A DNA stretch of 64,000 nucleotides, taken from Siccirubricoccus phaeus (GTDB lineage: Bacteria > Pseudomonadota > Alphaproteobacteria > Acetobacterales > Acetobacteraceae). Under the pieces are notes generated by a model. The model saw nothing but the letters and a program-made list of their open reading frames with translations, made no database searches and had not been told where the DNA came from. Both the position numbers and the translations under genes were made by a program. The first letter of the stretch is position 1, and each line of letters starts with the position of its first letter. The DNA lies in NCBI RefSeq assembly GCF_008360935.1, contig NZ_SRXO01000015.1:58812-122811 (forward strand), read 5' to 3'. Below are positions 8,116 through 18,589 of this stretch, piece by piece.

Positions 8116-9405
8116 CTACGGGGGCGGAGCCCCCGCCACCGGCCCCGCCCCGGGGCCAGGCCTTCGCCGCGCCGCCCGTTCCGGCTGCCCCGCCAGCAGG
8201 CAGGCACGCAGCAGGGTGAATTCCACCAGATCCATCTGCGCCCGGCTGCCACCGATCCGGTCCCGCTCCGCCGCCACCGGCGCCAGCGCCTCCACCGCTC
8301 CGGCGTAGTCGCCCCGGGCGAAGGCCGCGAAGCCCGCCGCGCAGGCCGGCAGCACGGGGCCGGAGGGGTAGCGCCCCGCCGCCTCCAGCGCCCTGACCTC
8401 CGCCACCCATCTCTCCAGCGCCGCGCCGTCCCCGGCCATGGCCTCGGCCAGCGCCACGTGCAGATCGGCGAAGGCGAAGCCGGGGCGGGGGAACATGGCG
8501 CGGGCGAAGCCCAGCATCCCGCCCCAGGCCTCCGCCGGCCTTGCCTGCCCCGCCAGCTCCCAGCGCAGCAGGAAGGAGACGCCGTCGGTCAGCTTCAGCC
8601 GTACCGGCCCGGTATGGCTGGCCGGGCCACAGCCCGCCAGGTAGGTGGCCCAGGCGGCCTCCGTGTCGCCCGCCGCCAGCTCCCCCAGCGCCTGGTGCCA
8701 GGCGAGGTGGGAGTAGAGCGTCCCCTCCCGCGCATAGCCCGGCAGCCAGGCGCGCAGGAAGCCGATCCCCGCCGCCACCTCGCCGCTCTCGTAGCAGATA
8801 TGGGCCAGGGCATGGGCGCCCCAGGCATGCTCCGGCCGCGCCGCCAGCGCGGCTTCCACCTTCGGCCGCCCTGCCGCCGGCCGCCCGGCCTCGGAGAGCG
8901 CCATGCCGTGCATGGCGCCGAACCACCAATCATTGCCGTAATACGGCGCCAGCCCCTCCATCAGCCCGATCAGGTAGTCATGCCGGTCGGCGCGGCCGGA
9001 GCTGCCGATCAGCCCGTTCGGGGTGATGGCGGTGTCCAGCACCAGCGCGTCGCGCGGGAAGTCCCGCATGTGGTCGGGCAGCGCCGCCAGCGCCGCCGCC
9101 CCCTGGCCGCGCAGGAGCAGGCCGAAATAGCCGATATGCCGCCGCTCCCGCTCGGTCGTGCCGGCAGCCAGCGCCTCCGCCGCCGCCAGGTGGCGCGGCA
9201 CCGCGGCCGCATCCCCCGCCCGCAGCGCCGCATGGGCCCGCGCCGCATGCGCCATGGCGAAGCCGGGATCCGCCGCGATGGCGCGGTCGAAGGCCGCCGC
9301 CGCGCCCGGCCAATGCGTCACCAGCAGGTCGTTGCCTTCCCGGAAAGCCGCCGCCGCCGCGGCCGAGCCGGTGGAGAGCGCCAGGCCGAGCCGGTCCTCC
9401 TCCAT
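8116..9405 (-). CDS. Tetratricopeptide-repeat protein
   Basis: A 429-residue soluble protein made of TPR-like helix pairs: FDRAIAADPGFAMAHAARAHAALRAGD, AALAARPEHAWGAHALAHICYESGE, LYSHLAWHQALGELAAGDTEAAWATY and others show the W-LG-Y-A-F-A-P spacing. There is no signal peptide or enzyme motif. It belongs to the group annotated simply as TPR proteins in Rhodospirillales. Start ATG at 9405. It lies 7 bases after the SDR gene stop and is the last gene of the minus-strand run that includes the broken RND pump. Function is unknown. Confidence 0.75.
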   Translation of the reverse strand: MEEDRLGLALSTGSAAAAAAFREGNDLLVTHWPGAAAAFDRAIAADPGFAMAHAARAHAALRAGDAAAVPRHLAAAEALAAGTTERERRHIGYFGLLLRGQGAAALAALPDHMRDFPRDALVLDTAITPNGLIGSSGRADRHDYLIGLMEGLAPYYGNDWWFGAMHGMALSEAGRPAAGRPKVEAALAARPEHAWGAHALAHICYESGEVAAGIGFLRAWLPGYAREGTLYSHLAWHQALGELAAGDTEAAWATYLAGCGPASHTGPVRLKLTDGVSFLLRWELAGQARPAEAWGGMLGFARAMFPRPGFAFADLHVALAEAMAGDGAALERWVAEVRALEAAGRYPSGPVLPACAAGFAAFARGDYAGAVEALAPVAAERDRIGGSRAQMDLVEFTLLRACLLAGQPERAARRRPGPGAGPVAGAPPP

Positions 9406-9412
9406 CGCCGCC

Positions 9413-10216
9413 TCAGCCGCTCGGCAGCGCCGCGATCGCCGTGGCGCCGGCATCCACCGGCACGATGGCGCCGGTCATCCAGCGGGCATTGCCGCTGCAC
9501 AGGAACGCGACGGCGGCGCCGACATCCCAGCCGCTGCCCTCCACCTGCAGGATGCTGCGCTTCCGCCGCAGCTCCCGTTTCTCCGGCGTCATGTTGTTGG
9601 CCTGGACCATGGGCGTGTAGACCATGCCGGGGCAGACGCAATTCACCCTGATGCGGTCCTTCGCGTGATGCACCGCCATGGCGCGCGTCATGTTCACCAC
9701 CGCGCCCTTGCTCGTCGGGTAGAGCAGCGAGGGATGCCCGCCCTTCAGCCCGGCGACCGAGCCGATATTGACGATGGCGCCGCCGCCCGAGGCGCGCATC
9801 GCCGGCACGGCGTATTTCACCATCAGCATCATGGAGGTGACGTTCACCAGCAGCCCCTGCGCCCAATCGGCGGGGTCCACCTCCTCCGCCGTGCCGGGCG
9901 GGCCGCTGATGCCGACATTGTTCACCAGCACGTCCAGCCGCGCCCAGCGCCCGGTGGCGGCGGCGACGATGGCGGCGCACTCCTCCGGCTTCGTGACGTC
10001 GCCGGCGACGGTGATGGCCTCGCCGCCCTCCGCGGCGATCATCCGGCGCGTCTCCTCCGCCCAATCGGCGACGGCATCGGCCAGCACCAGCCTGGCGCCT
10101 GCCCGGGCCAGCAGGATGGCGGCGGCGCGGCCATTCCCCACGCCTTCCCCCGGGCGGGACCCGGCCCCGGTGACGATCGCGACCTTGCCATCCAGCTCCG
10201 CGCTGATGCCCTGCAT
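9413..10216 (-). CDS. SDR family oxidoreductase
   Basis: A 267-residue short-chain dehydrogenase. Cofactor loop TGAGSRPGEGVGNGRA (a variant with a longer glycine loop), DVLVNNVGISGPP, INIGS-type serine (IVNIGSVAG), catalytic YPTSK, and PGMVYTPMV. Asp at the end of beta-2 (VLADAV) suggests NAD rather than NADP. I chose the ATG at 10216, eight bases after GGAGG; another ATG two codons upstream is too close to it. It is between the RND pump gene and the TPR gene. Substrate unknown. Confidence 0.88.
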   Translation of the reverse strand: MQGISAELDGKVAIVTGAGSRPGEGVGNGRAAAILLARAGARLVLADAVADWAEETRRMIAAEGGEAITVAGDVTKPEECAAIVAAATGRWARLDVLVNNVGISGPPGTAEEVDPADWAQGLLVNVTSMMLMVKYAVPAMRASGGGAIVNIGSVAGLKGGHPSLLYPTSKGAVVNMTRAMAVHHAKDRIRVNCVCPGMVYTPMVQANNMTPEKRELRRKRSILQVEGSGWDVGAAVAFLCSGNARWMTGAIVPVDAGATAIAALPSG

Positions 10217-10304
10217 CGACATTTCCTCCATGTCCGGCCGGCAGCCTCGCATCCACGGGCGGGGGGCTCAACCCATGGGCGGCAGGTGGCGCCGCCCGCG
10301 CCCC

Positions 10305-13300
10305 TCACGCATTCCGGCGCTTCATCATGTAGAGCTTCGACCGCCGCGGCCCGCTGAGGCGGCGGATCGCCAGGTAAAAGACCGGGGTGAAGAGCAGCCC
10401 GAACAGCGTCACGCCGATCATGCCGAAGAACACTGCCGCCCCCACCGCCCGGCGCATCTCCGCCCCCGCCCCTTCCGCCAGCACCAGCGGCAGCACGCCG
10501 AGGATGAAGGCGAGCGAGGTCATCAGGATGGCGCGCAGCCGCAGCCGGCAGGCCTCCACCACGGCGTCCAGCGGGCTCTTGCCGGTATCTTCCTGCGCCT
10601 GGGCGAATTCGACGATGAGGATGGCGTTCTTCGCCGCCAGCCCCACCAGCACGACGAAGCCGATCTGCGTCAGGATGTTCACATCCTGCCCGAGCAGGCG
10701 CACGCCGAGCGTCGAGGTCAGCAGGCACATCGGCACGATGAGGATGACGGCGAAGGGCAGGCTCCAGGAGCCGTACTGCGCCGCCAGGACGAGATAGACG
10801 AAGAGCACGCAGAGCGGGAAGACCAGCAGCCCGGCATTGCCGCTGGTGGATTGCTCGAAGGAGAGATCGGTCCATTCGAAGCCGATGCCGTCCGGCAGCA
10901 CCTGCCGCGCCGTCCGCTCGATGATGCGCAGCGCGGCGGCGGAGCCGGTGCCCGGCCTGATCTCCCCGGCCACCTCGGCGGCAGGGTAGAGGTTGTAGCG
11001 CGGCACGCGCTGCGGCCCGGTGATGTCGCGCATGGACATCACATTGGCCAGCGGCACCATCGCCCCGTCGGCATTGCGGGTGTAGAGCCGCGCCAGATCC
11101 GCCGCCTCCCGCCGGTATTCCGGGGAGGCCTGGGCGACGACGCGCCAATTGCGGCCATAGGCGGTGAAGTCGTTGACATAGGAGGAGCCGAGCAGGGTCT
11201 CGATCGCCTGGCTCAGCCGCGCCACCGGCACGCCCAGCATCTCCGTCCGGGTGCGGTCGATATCCACCGCCAGCAGCGGCGCGTCGATGCTGAAGGGGGT
11301 GTAGACGCCGGTGAGGCCCGGCGTCCGGTTCAGCGTGGCGGCGAGTTGCTGCGCCGCATCCGCCAGCACCGCGGTGCCGCGGCCGGTGCGGTCCTCCAGC
11401 CGCAGGGCGAAGCCGGCGCCGCTGCCGAGGCCGGGCACGGCCGGCGGCGGGATGACCAGCACCGTCGCCTCCTGCAGCACGGCCAGGCGCCGGCGCAGCT
11501 CCGCCATGATGCGCGCGGCGTTCTGCCCCTCGGCCAGCCGCTGCTCCCAGGAGGCGAAGACCACGGTGAGCTGCCCCTGGTTGCTGCCGGCGGTGTTGGT
11601 GGCGCCGGAAACGCCGGCCAGCGCCGCGACGCGGCCGACCCCTGGCACCTCCCGCGCGATCGCCGCGGCCTGCTCCACCACGGCCGTGGTGCGCATCAGG
11701 GAGGCGGCGCCCGGCAGCTCGATGCCGACGATGGCGTAGCCGCGATCCTGCGCCGGCACGAAGCCCTGCGGGGAGGTGGCCAGCAGCCAGCCCACCCCGG
11801 CGATCAGCATGGCATAGAGCGCGAGCATCGCCCCGGCCCGCGGCGCCACCCTTCGGGTCAGCGCCCCGTAGCTTTCGGCCAGCCAGTCGAAGCCGGCATT
11901 GAAGCGGTCGAGCGCCCAGCTCACCGCCCGCCGCAGCGCCCCGGGCGGGCGCCGCGCGGCCCCTTCCTCCTCCCGATGCAGGATCAAGCGTGGCGAGTGC
12001 CGGGCTCAAAGTGAGGGAGCAGAAGCAGGAGAGCGCGGTGGCGACGGCGATGGTGACGGCGAATTGCCGGAAGAACCGCCCGGTGATGCCGTCCAGGAAG
12101 GCGGTGGGGACGAAGACGGCGCAGAGCACCAAAGCGATGGAGATCAGCGCGCCGCCGACCTCCCGCATCGTCCTGGTCGCCGCCTGTTCCACCGTCGGCT
12201 CCGCCTGCAGGTGGCGGTCGACGTTCTCCACCACCACGATGGCGTCGTCGACGACGATGCCGACCGCCAGCACCAGCCCGAATAGCGTCAGCACATTCAG
12301 GGTGAAGCCGAGCGCGATCATGACGCCGAAGGTGCCGATCAGGGAGACCGGGATGGCGAGGATCGGGATGGTGGCGGCCCGCCAATTCTGCAGGAAGAGC
12401 AGCACGACGAGCACCACCAGCGCCACCGCCTCGCCGATGGTCTGGACCAGCTCGTGCACGCTGTCGGCGACGAAGCGCGTCGGGTCATAGGCGATCTCGG
12501 CGGTGATGCCGGCGGGGAAGTCGGCGGCGATCTCGGCCAGGCGATTGCGGATCTCGGTCGCCGTCGCGAGCGCGTTGGAGCCGGGGCGCTGGGTGATGGC
12601 GAGCGCGACCGCCGGCCGCCCCTGCAGCGTGCTGGCGGTGGTGTAGGAGGCGGCGCCGAGCTCCACCCTTCCGACATCGCCGAGGCGCAGCAGCCGCCCG
12701 CCGGCGCCGGCGCGGATGACGATGCGCTCGAACTCCAGCGGATCGGCCAGCCGGCCGCGGAAGGTGAGGTTGGGCTGGAAGGCCTGGTCGGTCACCGGCG
12801 GCTCGGCGATCTGGCCGCCCGCCACCTCGGCATTCTGCGCCTGCACCGCGGCGACGATGTCCTCCGCGGTGATGGCGTTGGCCGCCATCAGCCCGGGGTC
12901 CAGCCAGACGCGCATGGCGTAGTCGCGCGCGCCCTGCATGTCGATGTCGCCGATGCCGTCGATCCGCAGCAGCTCGTCCCGCACCTGGCGCAGCGCGTAA
13001 TTGGAGACGTAGAGCTGGTCGTAGCTGCCATCCGGCGAGCTGACGAAGACGATCATCAGCCGGTCGGTCGCCAGCTTGCGGGTGGTGACGCCCCAGCGCC
13101 GCACCTCCTCCGGCAGGCGCGGCAGGGCGGTGGAGACGGCGCCCTGCACCAGGATCTGCGCCCGGTCCGGATCCGTGCCGAGGCGGAAGGTGACGGTCAG
13201 CACCATCCGCCCATCGGCGGTGGATTGCGAGGACATGTAGAGCATGCCCTCGGTGCCGTTGACCTCCTGCTCGATCGGCGTCGCCACCGTATCCGCCACC

Positions 13301-13476
13301 ACCTGCGCGGAGGCGCCGGGGTAGGAGGTGGCGACGACGACGGTGGGCGGCGCCACGTCCGGGTATTCCGAGATGGGCAGCGAGAGCAGCGAGAGCCCGC
13401 CGACGATCAGCAGGACCAGCGAGAGGACGCAGGCGAGGACCGGCTGGCGGACCGAGAGGACGCCGAGATTGCTCAG
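10305..13476 (-). pseudogene. MexF-like RND multidrug efflux pump, frameshifted
   Basis: An inner-membrane proton-driven efflux pump of the HAE1 family, about 1,050 residues when both frames are joined. The N-terminal frame reads SNLGVLSVRQPVLACVLSLV, then EYPDVAPPTVVVATSYPGAS and VGIVVDDAIVVVENVDRHL (TM4 with two Asp). After SLTLSPALATL the frame is lost: minus strand reads CTT-G-ATC, with one extra base at 11985, and the family sequence resumes as ILHREEEGAARRP in another frame through to the stop at 10305. The only start is CTG at 13476, overlapping the adaptor stop where ATGA would be expected. Without the extra base it would be full length. Either a real pseudogene or an assembly error. 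Confidence 0.85.
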
Positions 13477-14748
13477 GGCCGTGCCTCCGCCGTCGCGGCG
13501 GGCCCAGGGATGGACCCAGGGGCGGACCCAGAGGCGGACCCAGGGGCGGGCGAGACTACGGCGGCCGCGGTGGCGGCCATGCGCTGCGGCACCACCGCCT
13601 GGCCGGCGCGGACACGGGTGAGGCCGCTGGTCACCACCTCCTCATTGCCGTCCAGGCCGTGGCGGATCACCCGCATGCCGTCCTGCAGCGGACCGAGCTG
13701 GACCTGGCGCATCTGCAGCCGGTCCCCCTCGGCCACCACATAGACGATGCGGCGGGACTGGTCGGTGGGTGGCAACGGCGCTGTCCGGCACCAGCAGCGC
13801 CTGATAGGGTCGGCTGCCGACCAGCCGGATGCGGGCGAAGCCACCGGGCAGGAACAGGTCGCGCGGATTGGCGAAGCGGGCGCGCAGCCGGATGGTGCCG
13901 GTGCCGGCATCCGCCTCGTTGTCCACGAAGACCACCTCGCCTTCATGGGGAAAGCCGATCTCGTCGGCCAGGGCGAGCTGCACCGGGTTGCGCATGTCGC
14001 GGGAGGAGGGGCGGCCGCCATCCACCGCCAGGCGCTGGTAGCGCAGTCCCGCCGACTGGTCGATGTCGAAGCTGAACTCGATCGGGTCCAGGGTGACGAT
14101 GGTGGCGAGCAGCGTCGCATTGCTGCCCTCCCCGCCGGAGACGAGGTTGCCGGGGCTCACCAGATGCCGGCCGATGCGGCCGGAGAGCGGCGCCCGGACC
14201 TCGGTGAATTCCAGGTCGAGCTTCGCGCGCTGCAGCGCCGCCTCCGCCTGGGTCACCGCGGCGCGGGCGGCTTCCAGCGCCTGGGCGCGCTGCTCCACAT
14301 TGGCCTCGGAGGCGGCGCGGGCGGTGAGCAGGTTGCGCGTGCGGTCGAATTCCCGCTCTGCCAGGGTGAGCTGGGAGCGGGCGGCGGCGAGCCGCGCCTC
14401 GGCATCGACGATGGCGGTGCGGAAGGGGCGCGGGTCGATGCGGAAGAGCAGCTCGCCGCGCTGCACCACCTGGCCGTCGGCGAAGGCGAAGCTGTCCAGA
14501 TAGCCGCTGACCCGGGCGCGGACCTCCACCCGCTCGACGCTGACGAAGCGGCCGGTGAACTCGTCCCAATCCGTCACCTCCCGCCGCACCGGGCGGGCGA
14601 CGGTCACGGCCGGCGGGATTTCCGGCGCCATCTCCTCCTCATGGCTGTCGCAGCCGGCGAGGAGCAGCAGCAGCGGCAGCGCGCGCCGCCAGGCCACGCG
14701 CCGCCAGACCCCACGCCATGGGAGCGGCAGGGCGCGCCCAGGCGTCAT
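13473..14748 (-). pseudogene. RND efflux periplasmic adaptor (HlyD/AcrA type), frameshifted
   Basis: A lipoprotein membrane-fusion protein: lipobox LLLLAGC, biotinyl-lipoyl halves (RVSGYLDSFAFADGQVVQRG and VRAPLSGRIGRHLVSPGN), a coiled-coil hairpin (about 100-190), and a beta-barrel part ending LVPDSAVAT. At 13764-13772 the minus strand reads GCCACCCACCGACC where GCCACCGACC is expected: a 4-base tandem duplication of CACC that shifts the frame. The rest (QSRRIVYVVAEGDRLQM, then VTSGLTRVRAGQAVVP) continues in the new frame to 13473. Its partner pump is also frameshifted. Start ATG at 14748, with AGAGGTG upstream. The C-terminus carries a GSASGSAPGS low-complexity tail. Confidence 0.85.
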
Positions 14749-14877
14749 GCCATCACCTCTGCACGTCATCCTGTCCGCACCGCCCCGGCCGGTCCTTGCT
14801 GCAGGACTGGTAACATGTGGCGGGGCTCCGCTGGAACCCGTTCGGTTGGCGCGACGGGTGGGGTGGCCAGGCCGCCT

Positions 14878-15633
14878 TCAGTTGATGTTGGCGCCGCCAT
14901 CCACGTCGATGACCTCGCCGGTCATGAACATCGGCGTCGCGGTGGCGAGGAAGGCGGCGACCACGGCGATGTCCTCCGGCGTGCCCACCCGGCCGAGCGG
15001 CGTGGACTGGCGCAGCCTTTCCAGATGCGGGGCGAAGGACTCCGCCGTGCGCTCCGTCAGGATGGCGCCGGGGCAGATGGCGTTCACGCAGACCTGCGGC
15101 GCCAGCTCCCGCGCCAGGCCGCGGGTCAGGCCGAGCACGCCGGCCTTGGTGGCGCTGTAGGCGAAGCGGCTGGCGGCATGGGGGGAAGGGCCGGTATGGG
15201 CGGAGACCGAGCCCATATTGATGATGCGCCCCTCCCCCTGGGCCAGCATCGCCGGCGCCACCGCCTGGGACCAGTTGAAATAGCCCTTCAGATTCACCGC
15301 CATGCCGCGGTCCCATTCCGCCTCGGTGATCTCCAGCACGCGCTGCGGCTGCAGCATGGCGGCGTTGTTCACCAGCACGTCGATCCGCCCCCAGGCGCCG
15401 AGGATGGCGGCGACATGGTCCCGTGCCGCCTGGTAGTCCGCGATGTCGGCGGCGATGGTGAGCGCGGGCACGCCATGGGCGCGCACCGCGGCGGCGGTCG
15501 CCGCCAGCTCCTGCTCCCGCAGATCGACCAGCGCGACGGCCAGGCCCTTCTCCGCCAGGGCCAGGGCGATGGCGCGGCCGATGCCGCGCGCGGCGCCCGA
15601 GACGATGGCCGTTCTGCTGCCGGGTTCGGTCAT
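14878..15633 (-). CDS. SDR family oxidoreductase
   Basis: A 251-residue classical short-chain dehydrogenase: SGAARGIGRAIALALA cofactor loop, VDLREQ (NAD-type Asp), NNAAMLQP, INMGSVSAHTG with the catalytic Ser, YSATKAG with Tyr and Lys, and CPGAILTER. The C-terminus is MTGEVIDVDGGANIN as in glucose/3-oxoacyl-type SDRs. ATG at 15633 follows AGGAA. It lies 129 bases upstream of the RND adaptor on the same strand; whether it is co-transcribed is unclear. Substrate unknown. Confidence 0.88.
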   Translation of the reverse strand: MTEPGSRTAIVSGAARGIGRAIALALAEKGLAVALVDLREQELAATAAAVRAHGVPALTIAADIADYQAARDHVAAILGAWGRIDVLVNNAAMLQPQRVLEITEAEWDRGMAVNLKGYFNWSQAVAPAMLAQGEGRIINMGSVSAHTGPSPHAASRFAYSATKAGVLGLTRGLARELAPQVCVNAICPGAILTERTAESFAPHLERLRQSTPLGRVGTPEDIAVVAAFLATATPMFMTGEVIDVDGGANIN

Positions 15634-16604
15634 GGATGGGGTTCCTGCCTCCGTTGCATCCGTCGGGCGGGCGGGCCGGGCCGGGACCCCGGCCGCTGCG
15701 GTGCCCGTGGTCCACCGGCATGGCGGCTCCGCCCGGGCGATGATGGCGCCCGGTGCCGCGGAAGCCCAGGGGCGCTGCACCGCCGGCGGGACCCGTGGGC
15801 CCTCAGCGCTGAGGTCCCGGCGCCGAGGCAGGCCGCCATGCCGGGCGGCGAGGCCGGGGGGCCGTGATGCGGTCGATGCCGGCCGGGCCCGGCAAGGTGG
15901 GGAGCCGCGATGCGGCCGCCGCCACCGGCCTAGCCAGGCAAGCCAGGACCCCGGCGATGCGCCGATGCCCGCCGGATCCGCAAGGCGGGAGAGCCGCGGT
16001 GTGGTCGCCGCCCCCGTCCGGCAACGCCACGAGCCAGCGCTGCGGCCACCGACCCGGCGCGGCAAAGCCAAGGCCGGGCGATGCGGTCGGTGCCCGTCGG
16101 GCCCGGCAAGGTGGGAAGCCGCGATGTGGTCGCGGCCGCCCCGGCCTGGCGACGCCACGGGCCAGCCCCTGCGGCCGCCGCCGGCCGGGTCCGGCGATAG
16201 GGTGCCGCCTCGGGGCCCGCCGGCAGCGCGGATGGACGGCCAGGACCAGGCCAATGCGCCCCCGCGCGCGGAAGACTCATCGCGAAATTAGTGAAGAAGG
16301 GACCCCGCCGCCGGCCTCGCCGGGCCGGGCGGCGCTGTCCCCCTGCCCCCACCAGATGCCTGGATTCCAAGCCCTTTCAGCCGCCGGCAGCGGCGCGTCG
16401 CCATCGCCACCGCCCGCCGCGAGCCACCGGCCGGCGCGCCCAGGGCGCGGGAACCGATGCAACTCGCCCCCCGCTTCGCGGTTCCACCCCCTGCCGCCCC
16501 GCGCGGGCGGCGCCTTCCGCGTGGCCTCCCCCCGAACCGTTCCGGGCCGCGCTTCATCCGGCCAGGGCATCCCCCATGTCCCGGCCCGACGGATCCGGGA
16601 GCCC
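15634..16604. other. Gene-free GC-rich region with imperfect repeats
   Basis: No convincing gene in 970 bases. Open frames exist on both strands but encode Arg/Pro/Gly/Ala-rich low-complexity sequence without homology signs. A unit of about 60 bases recurs at 15866, 15956 and 16080: each begins GATGCG, passes through GCCCGGCAAGGTGGG or a variant, and ends with CCGCGATG or CCGCGGTG plus GGTCGC. Spacings are about 90 and 124 bases, so this is not a regular tandem array. A start-proximal Shine-Dalgarno for the downstream acyltransferase lies at its right end. Confidence 0.6.
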
Positions 16605-17756
16605 ATGAGGCCAAATCCTGCCAGGCTGATCGAGCTTGATTCCCTGCGCGGTCTCGCCGCGCTGATCGTGGTGCTGCACCATGCCTATCTCTCCCTGCCA
16701 TGGGTGCCGGACTGGCTGCGCTGGGCGCTGGAGGCGACGCCGCTGCGTCCCATCGCCACCGGCCGGCCGGCGGTGCTCTTCTTCTTCGTCCTCAGCGGCT
16801 ATGTGCTGACCCGGGCCCTGGCGGCGCAGGAGGCGAAACAGCCGGGCAGCGTGCTCAGCGCCCCGGGCTGGGCCAGCTATGCGGCGCAGCGGGCGGTGCG
16901 GCTGGGGGTACCGGTCCTGGCCTCCCTGCTGTTCTCGGCGCTGTTGCAGCGCCTGGCCTGGCACGGCCCGCTGCCGGCCGAGGTGCCGCATCTGGTCGCC
17001 AAGGCCGGCTGGCACGAGATGTGGACCTGGCCCGCCATGCTGCAGCAGGCGCTGCTGCTGAGCCATGGCGACGGCTTCCAGCTCAACCCGGTGCTGTGGA
17101 GCCTGGTGCATGAGTGGCGGGTCTGCCTGCTGCTGCCGCTGGCGCTGCTGTTCCGCGGGCATCTGGCGCTGCTGCTCGCGGCCTCCCTGCTGGGGGCCGG
17201 GGTGGCGCGGCTGGCGGGCATGCCGGAGGGCTGGGTGACGCTGGGCGACAGCCTGTGGCGGACCTTCGCCGCCAGCGCCGGGCTGCTGCCGGCCTTCGCC
17301 GCCGGCGCCGCGCTGGCGCTGGCCCGGCTGCCGCCGCTGGACCGGGCGGGGGCGGCCGCCGCCGGGATCGCGGTGGTGATGCTGGCGATGGCGGCGCAAG
17401 ATTACGGTGTCATCGCCGCCTCCGTGCTGCTGATCCTGCTGGCCCAGGCAGGGGGCGGCCTCGCGGCGGCGCTGCGGCGGCCCGTGCCGCTCTGGCTCGG
17501 CCGGGTCTCCTTCAGCCTGTACCTGGTGCACATGCCGCTGCTGCTGATGCTGGTGCATCTGCTGTGGGGCCGGCTGCCGCCCCTGGCGGTGGCGGGGCTG
17601 GCGATCGGGCTTTCCCTGCCGGCGGCGGCGGCGATGTATCGCTGGGTGGAGCAGCCCTCCCACCGCATGGCGCGGCGGCTGCGGTGGCAGGGGGCGTCGC
17701 GGGGGGTGCCGGCGGGCGGGCTTGCCTCCCAGGTGGAAAGGGGGGCGGCGCCGTAG
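16605..17756 (+). CDS. Acyltransferase 3 family membrane protein
   Basis: A 383-residue multi-pass membrane acyltransferase of the kind that O-acetylates surface polysaccharides or lipids. Seen: LIELDSLRGLAALIVVLHHAY at the start (family R/H pair), RPAVLFFFVLSGYVLTRAL (the FF.LSG motif), about ten hydrophobic helices, then LGRVSFSLYLVHMPLLLMLVHL and YRWVEQPSHRMARRL near the end, all diagnostic. Start ATG at 16605 after GGGAG; the upstream open frame is low-complexity. It stands alone, so the acceptor is unknown. Confidence 0.9.
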   Translation: MRPNPARLIELDSLRGLAALIVVLHHAYLSLPWVPDWLRWALEATPLRPIATGRPAVLFFFVLSGYVLTRALAAQEAKQPGSVLSAPGWASYAAQRAVRLGVPVLASLLFSALLQRLAWHGPLPAEVPHLVAKAGWHEMWTWPAMLQQALLLSHGDGFQLNPVLWSLVHEWRVCLLLPLALLFRGHLALLLAASLLGAGVARLAGMPEGWVTLGDSLWRTFAASAGLLPAFAAGAALALARLPPLDRAGAAAAGIAVVMLAMAAQDYGVIAASVLLILLAQAGGGLAAALRRPVPLWLGRVSFSLYLVHMPLLLMLVHLLWGRLPPLAVAGLAIGLSLPAAAAMYRWVEQPSHRMARRLRWQGASRGVPAGGLASQVERGAAP

Positions 17757-17911
17757 GGCTGCCTCCAGGCCGGCGCTCTGCTCCCGGAACGCTGCCCGAG
17801 GCAGGGCCGGCACCGGTCCGCGGGCCGGCTTCGACCGGTCGCGGCAGCGCGGGGCGGGGCGAAGCGCCGGCGGTCCCGCCGGCCTGGCCCCGGCTGGCGT
17901 CGCCCGGCCGG

Positions 17912-18589
17912 TCAGGGCCTCGCCATGAGGAAGGCCAGCGCGGTCAGCGCCATCTCCTCCGGCACCTCATGCCCGCCGGCGAATTCGCGGAACAGCACGG
18001 TGTAGCCATAGCGCCGGAGCTGCGGCACCAGCCGGCCGCTGCAGCGCTCGAAAGGCAGCACCGGGTCGGCCAGGCCGTGGCTGAAGAAGCAGCGCGGCCG
18101 GCCTTCCAGGTGCAGCGGCGCGGCGAAACCGGGGGAGAAGGCGAGCACATGGGTGAAGAGCTCGCCATTCATCAGTCCAAGGGAAAGGGCGTAGGAGGCG
18201 CCGTCGGAAAACCCGGCGATGGCGATGCGCGCCGGGTCCACCGGCCATGCCGCCAGCACGCCGGCCAGCGCCGCATCCAGCCGCGCCACATCCGGGCCGT
18301 AGCCGTCCAGCAGCACGTCCCAGGTGGGGCCCAGGCTTTCCGGCAGCAGCACCAGGGCGGAATCGGCGATCGGGGCGATGCGGCGAAGGGCGCGCGCCGC
18401 ATCGCCGCTCGCGCCATGCAGCATGACGATCAGCGGCAGCGGGCCGGGCAGGCCGGCGGGCGGCACCCGCAGCTTTCCCTCCCGCCCCTCCCCCTGGCCG
18501 AGGCTGTGGAGGCCGGGCGGCAGGGGGCGTGGGGCGTCCGGTGCAGGGGCGGTCGGCCGCGCCAGCAGCCGGGCATCCGCATGGCTCAT
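17912..18589 (-). CDS. Alpha/beta hydrolase (phospholipase/carboxylesterase type)
   Basis: A 225-residue esterase-like hydrolase. Catalytic triad visible: nucleophile Ser in GFSDGAS, Asp in HGLADPVLP, His in GGHEVP. The oxyanion region is VMLHGASGD. No signal peptide, so probably cytoplasmic. It resembles the YpfH/dienelactone-hydrolase-like esterases. It is convergent with the acyltransferase and stands alone. Substrate unknown; short-chain esters are likely. Confidence 0.85.
   Translation of the reverse strand: MSHADARLLARPTAPAPDAPRPLPPGLHSLGQGEGREGKLRVPPAGLPGPLPLIVMLHGASGDAARALRRIAPIADSALVLLPESLGPTWDVLLDGYGPDVARLDAALAGVLAAWPVDPARIAIAGFSDGASYALSLGLMNGELFTHVLAFSPGFAAPLHLEGRPRCFFSHGLADPVLPFERCSGRLVPQLRRYGYTVLFREFAGGHEVPEEMALTALAFLMARP

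Noticed and set aside
15864..16604. 247-residue N-terminal extension of the acyltransferase
   Set aside because: The extension is low-complexity Arg/Pro sequence over imperfect repeats; the family start (LIELDSLRGLAAL) lies just after the ATG at 16605.
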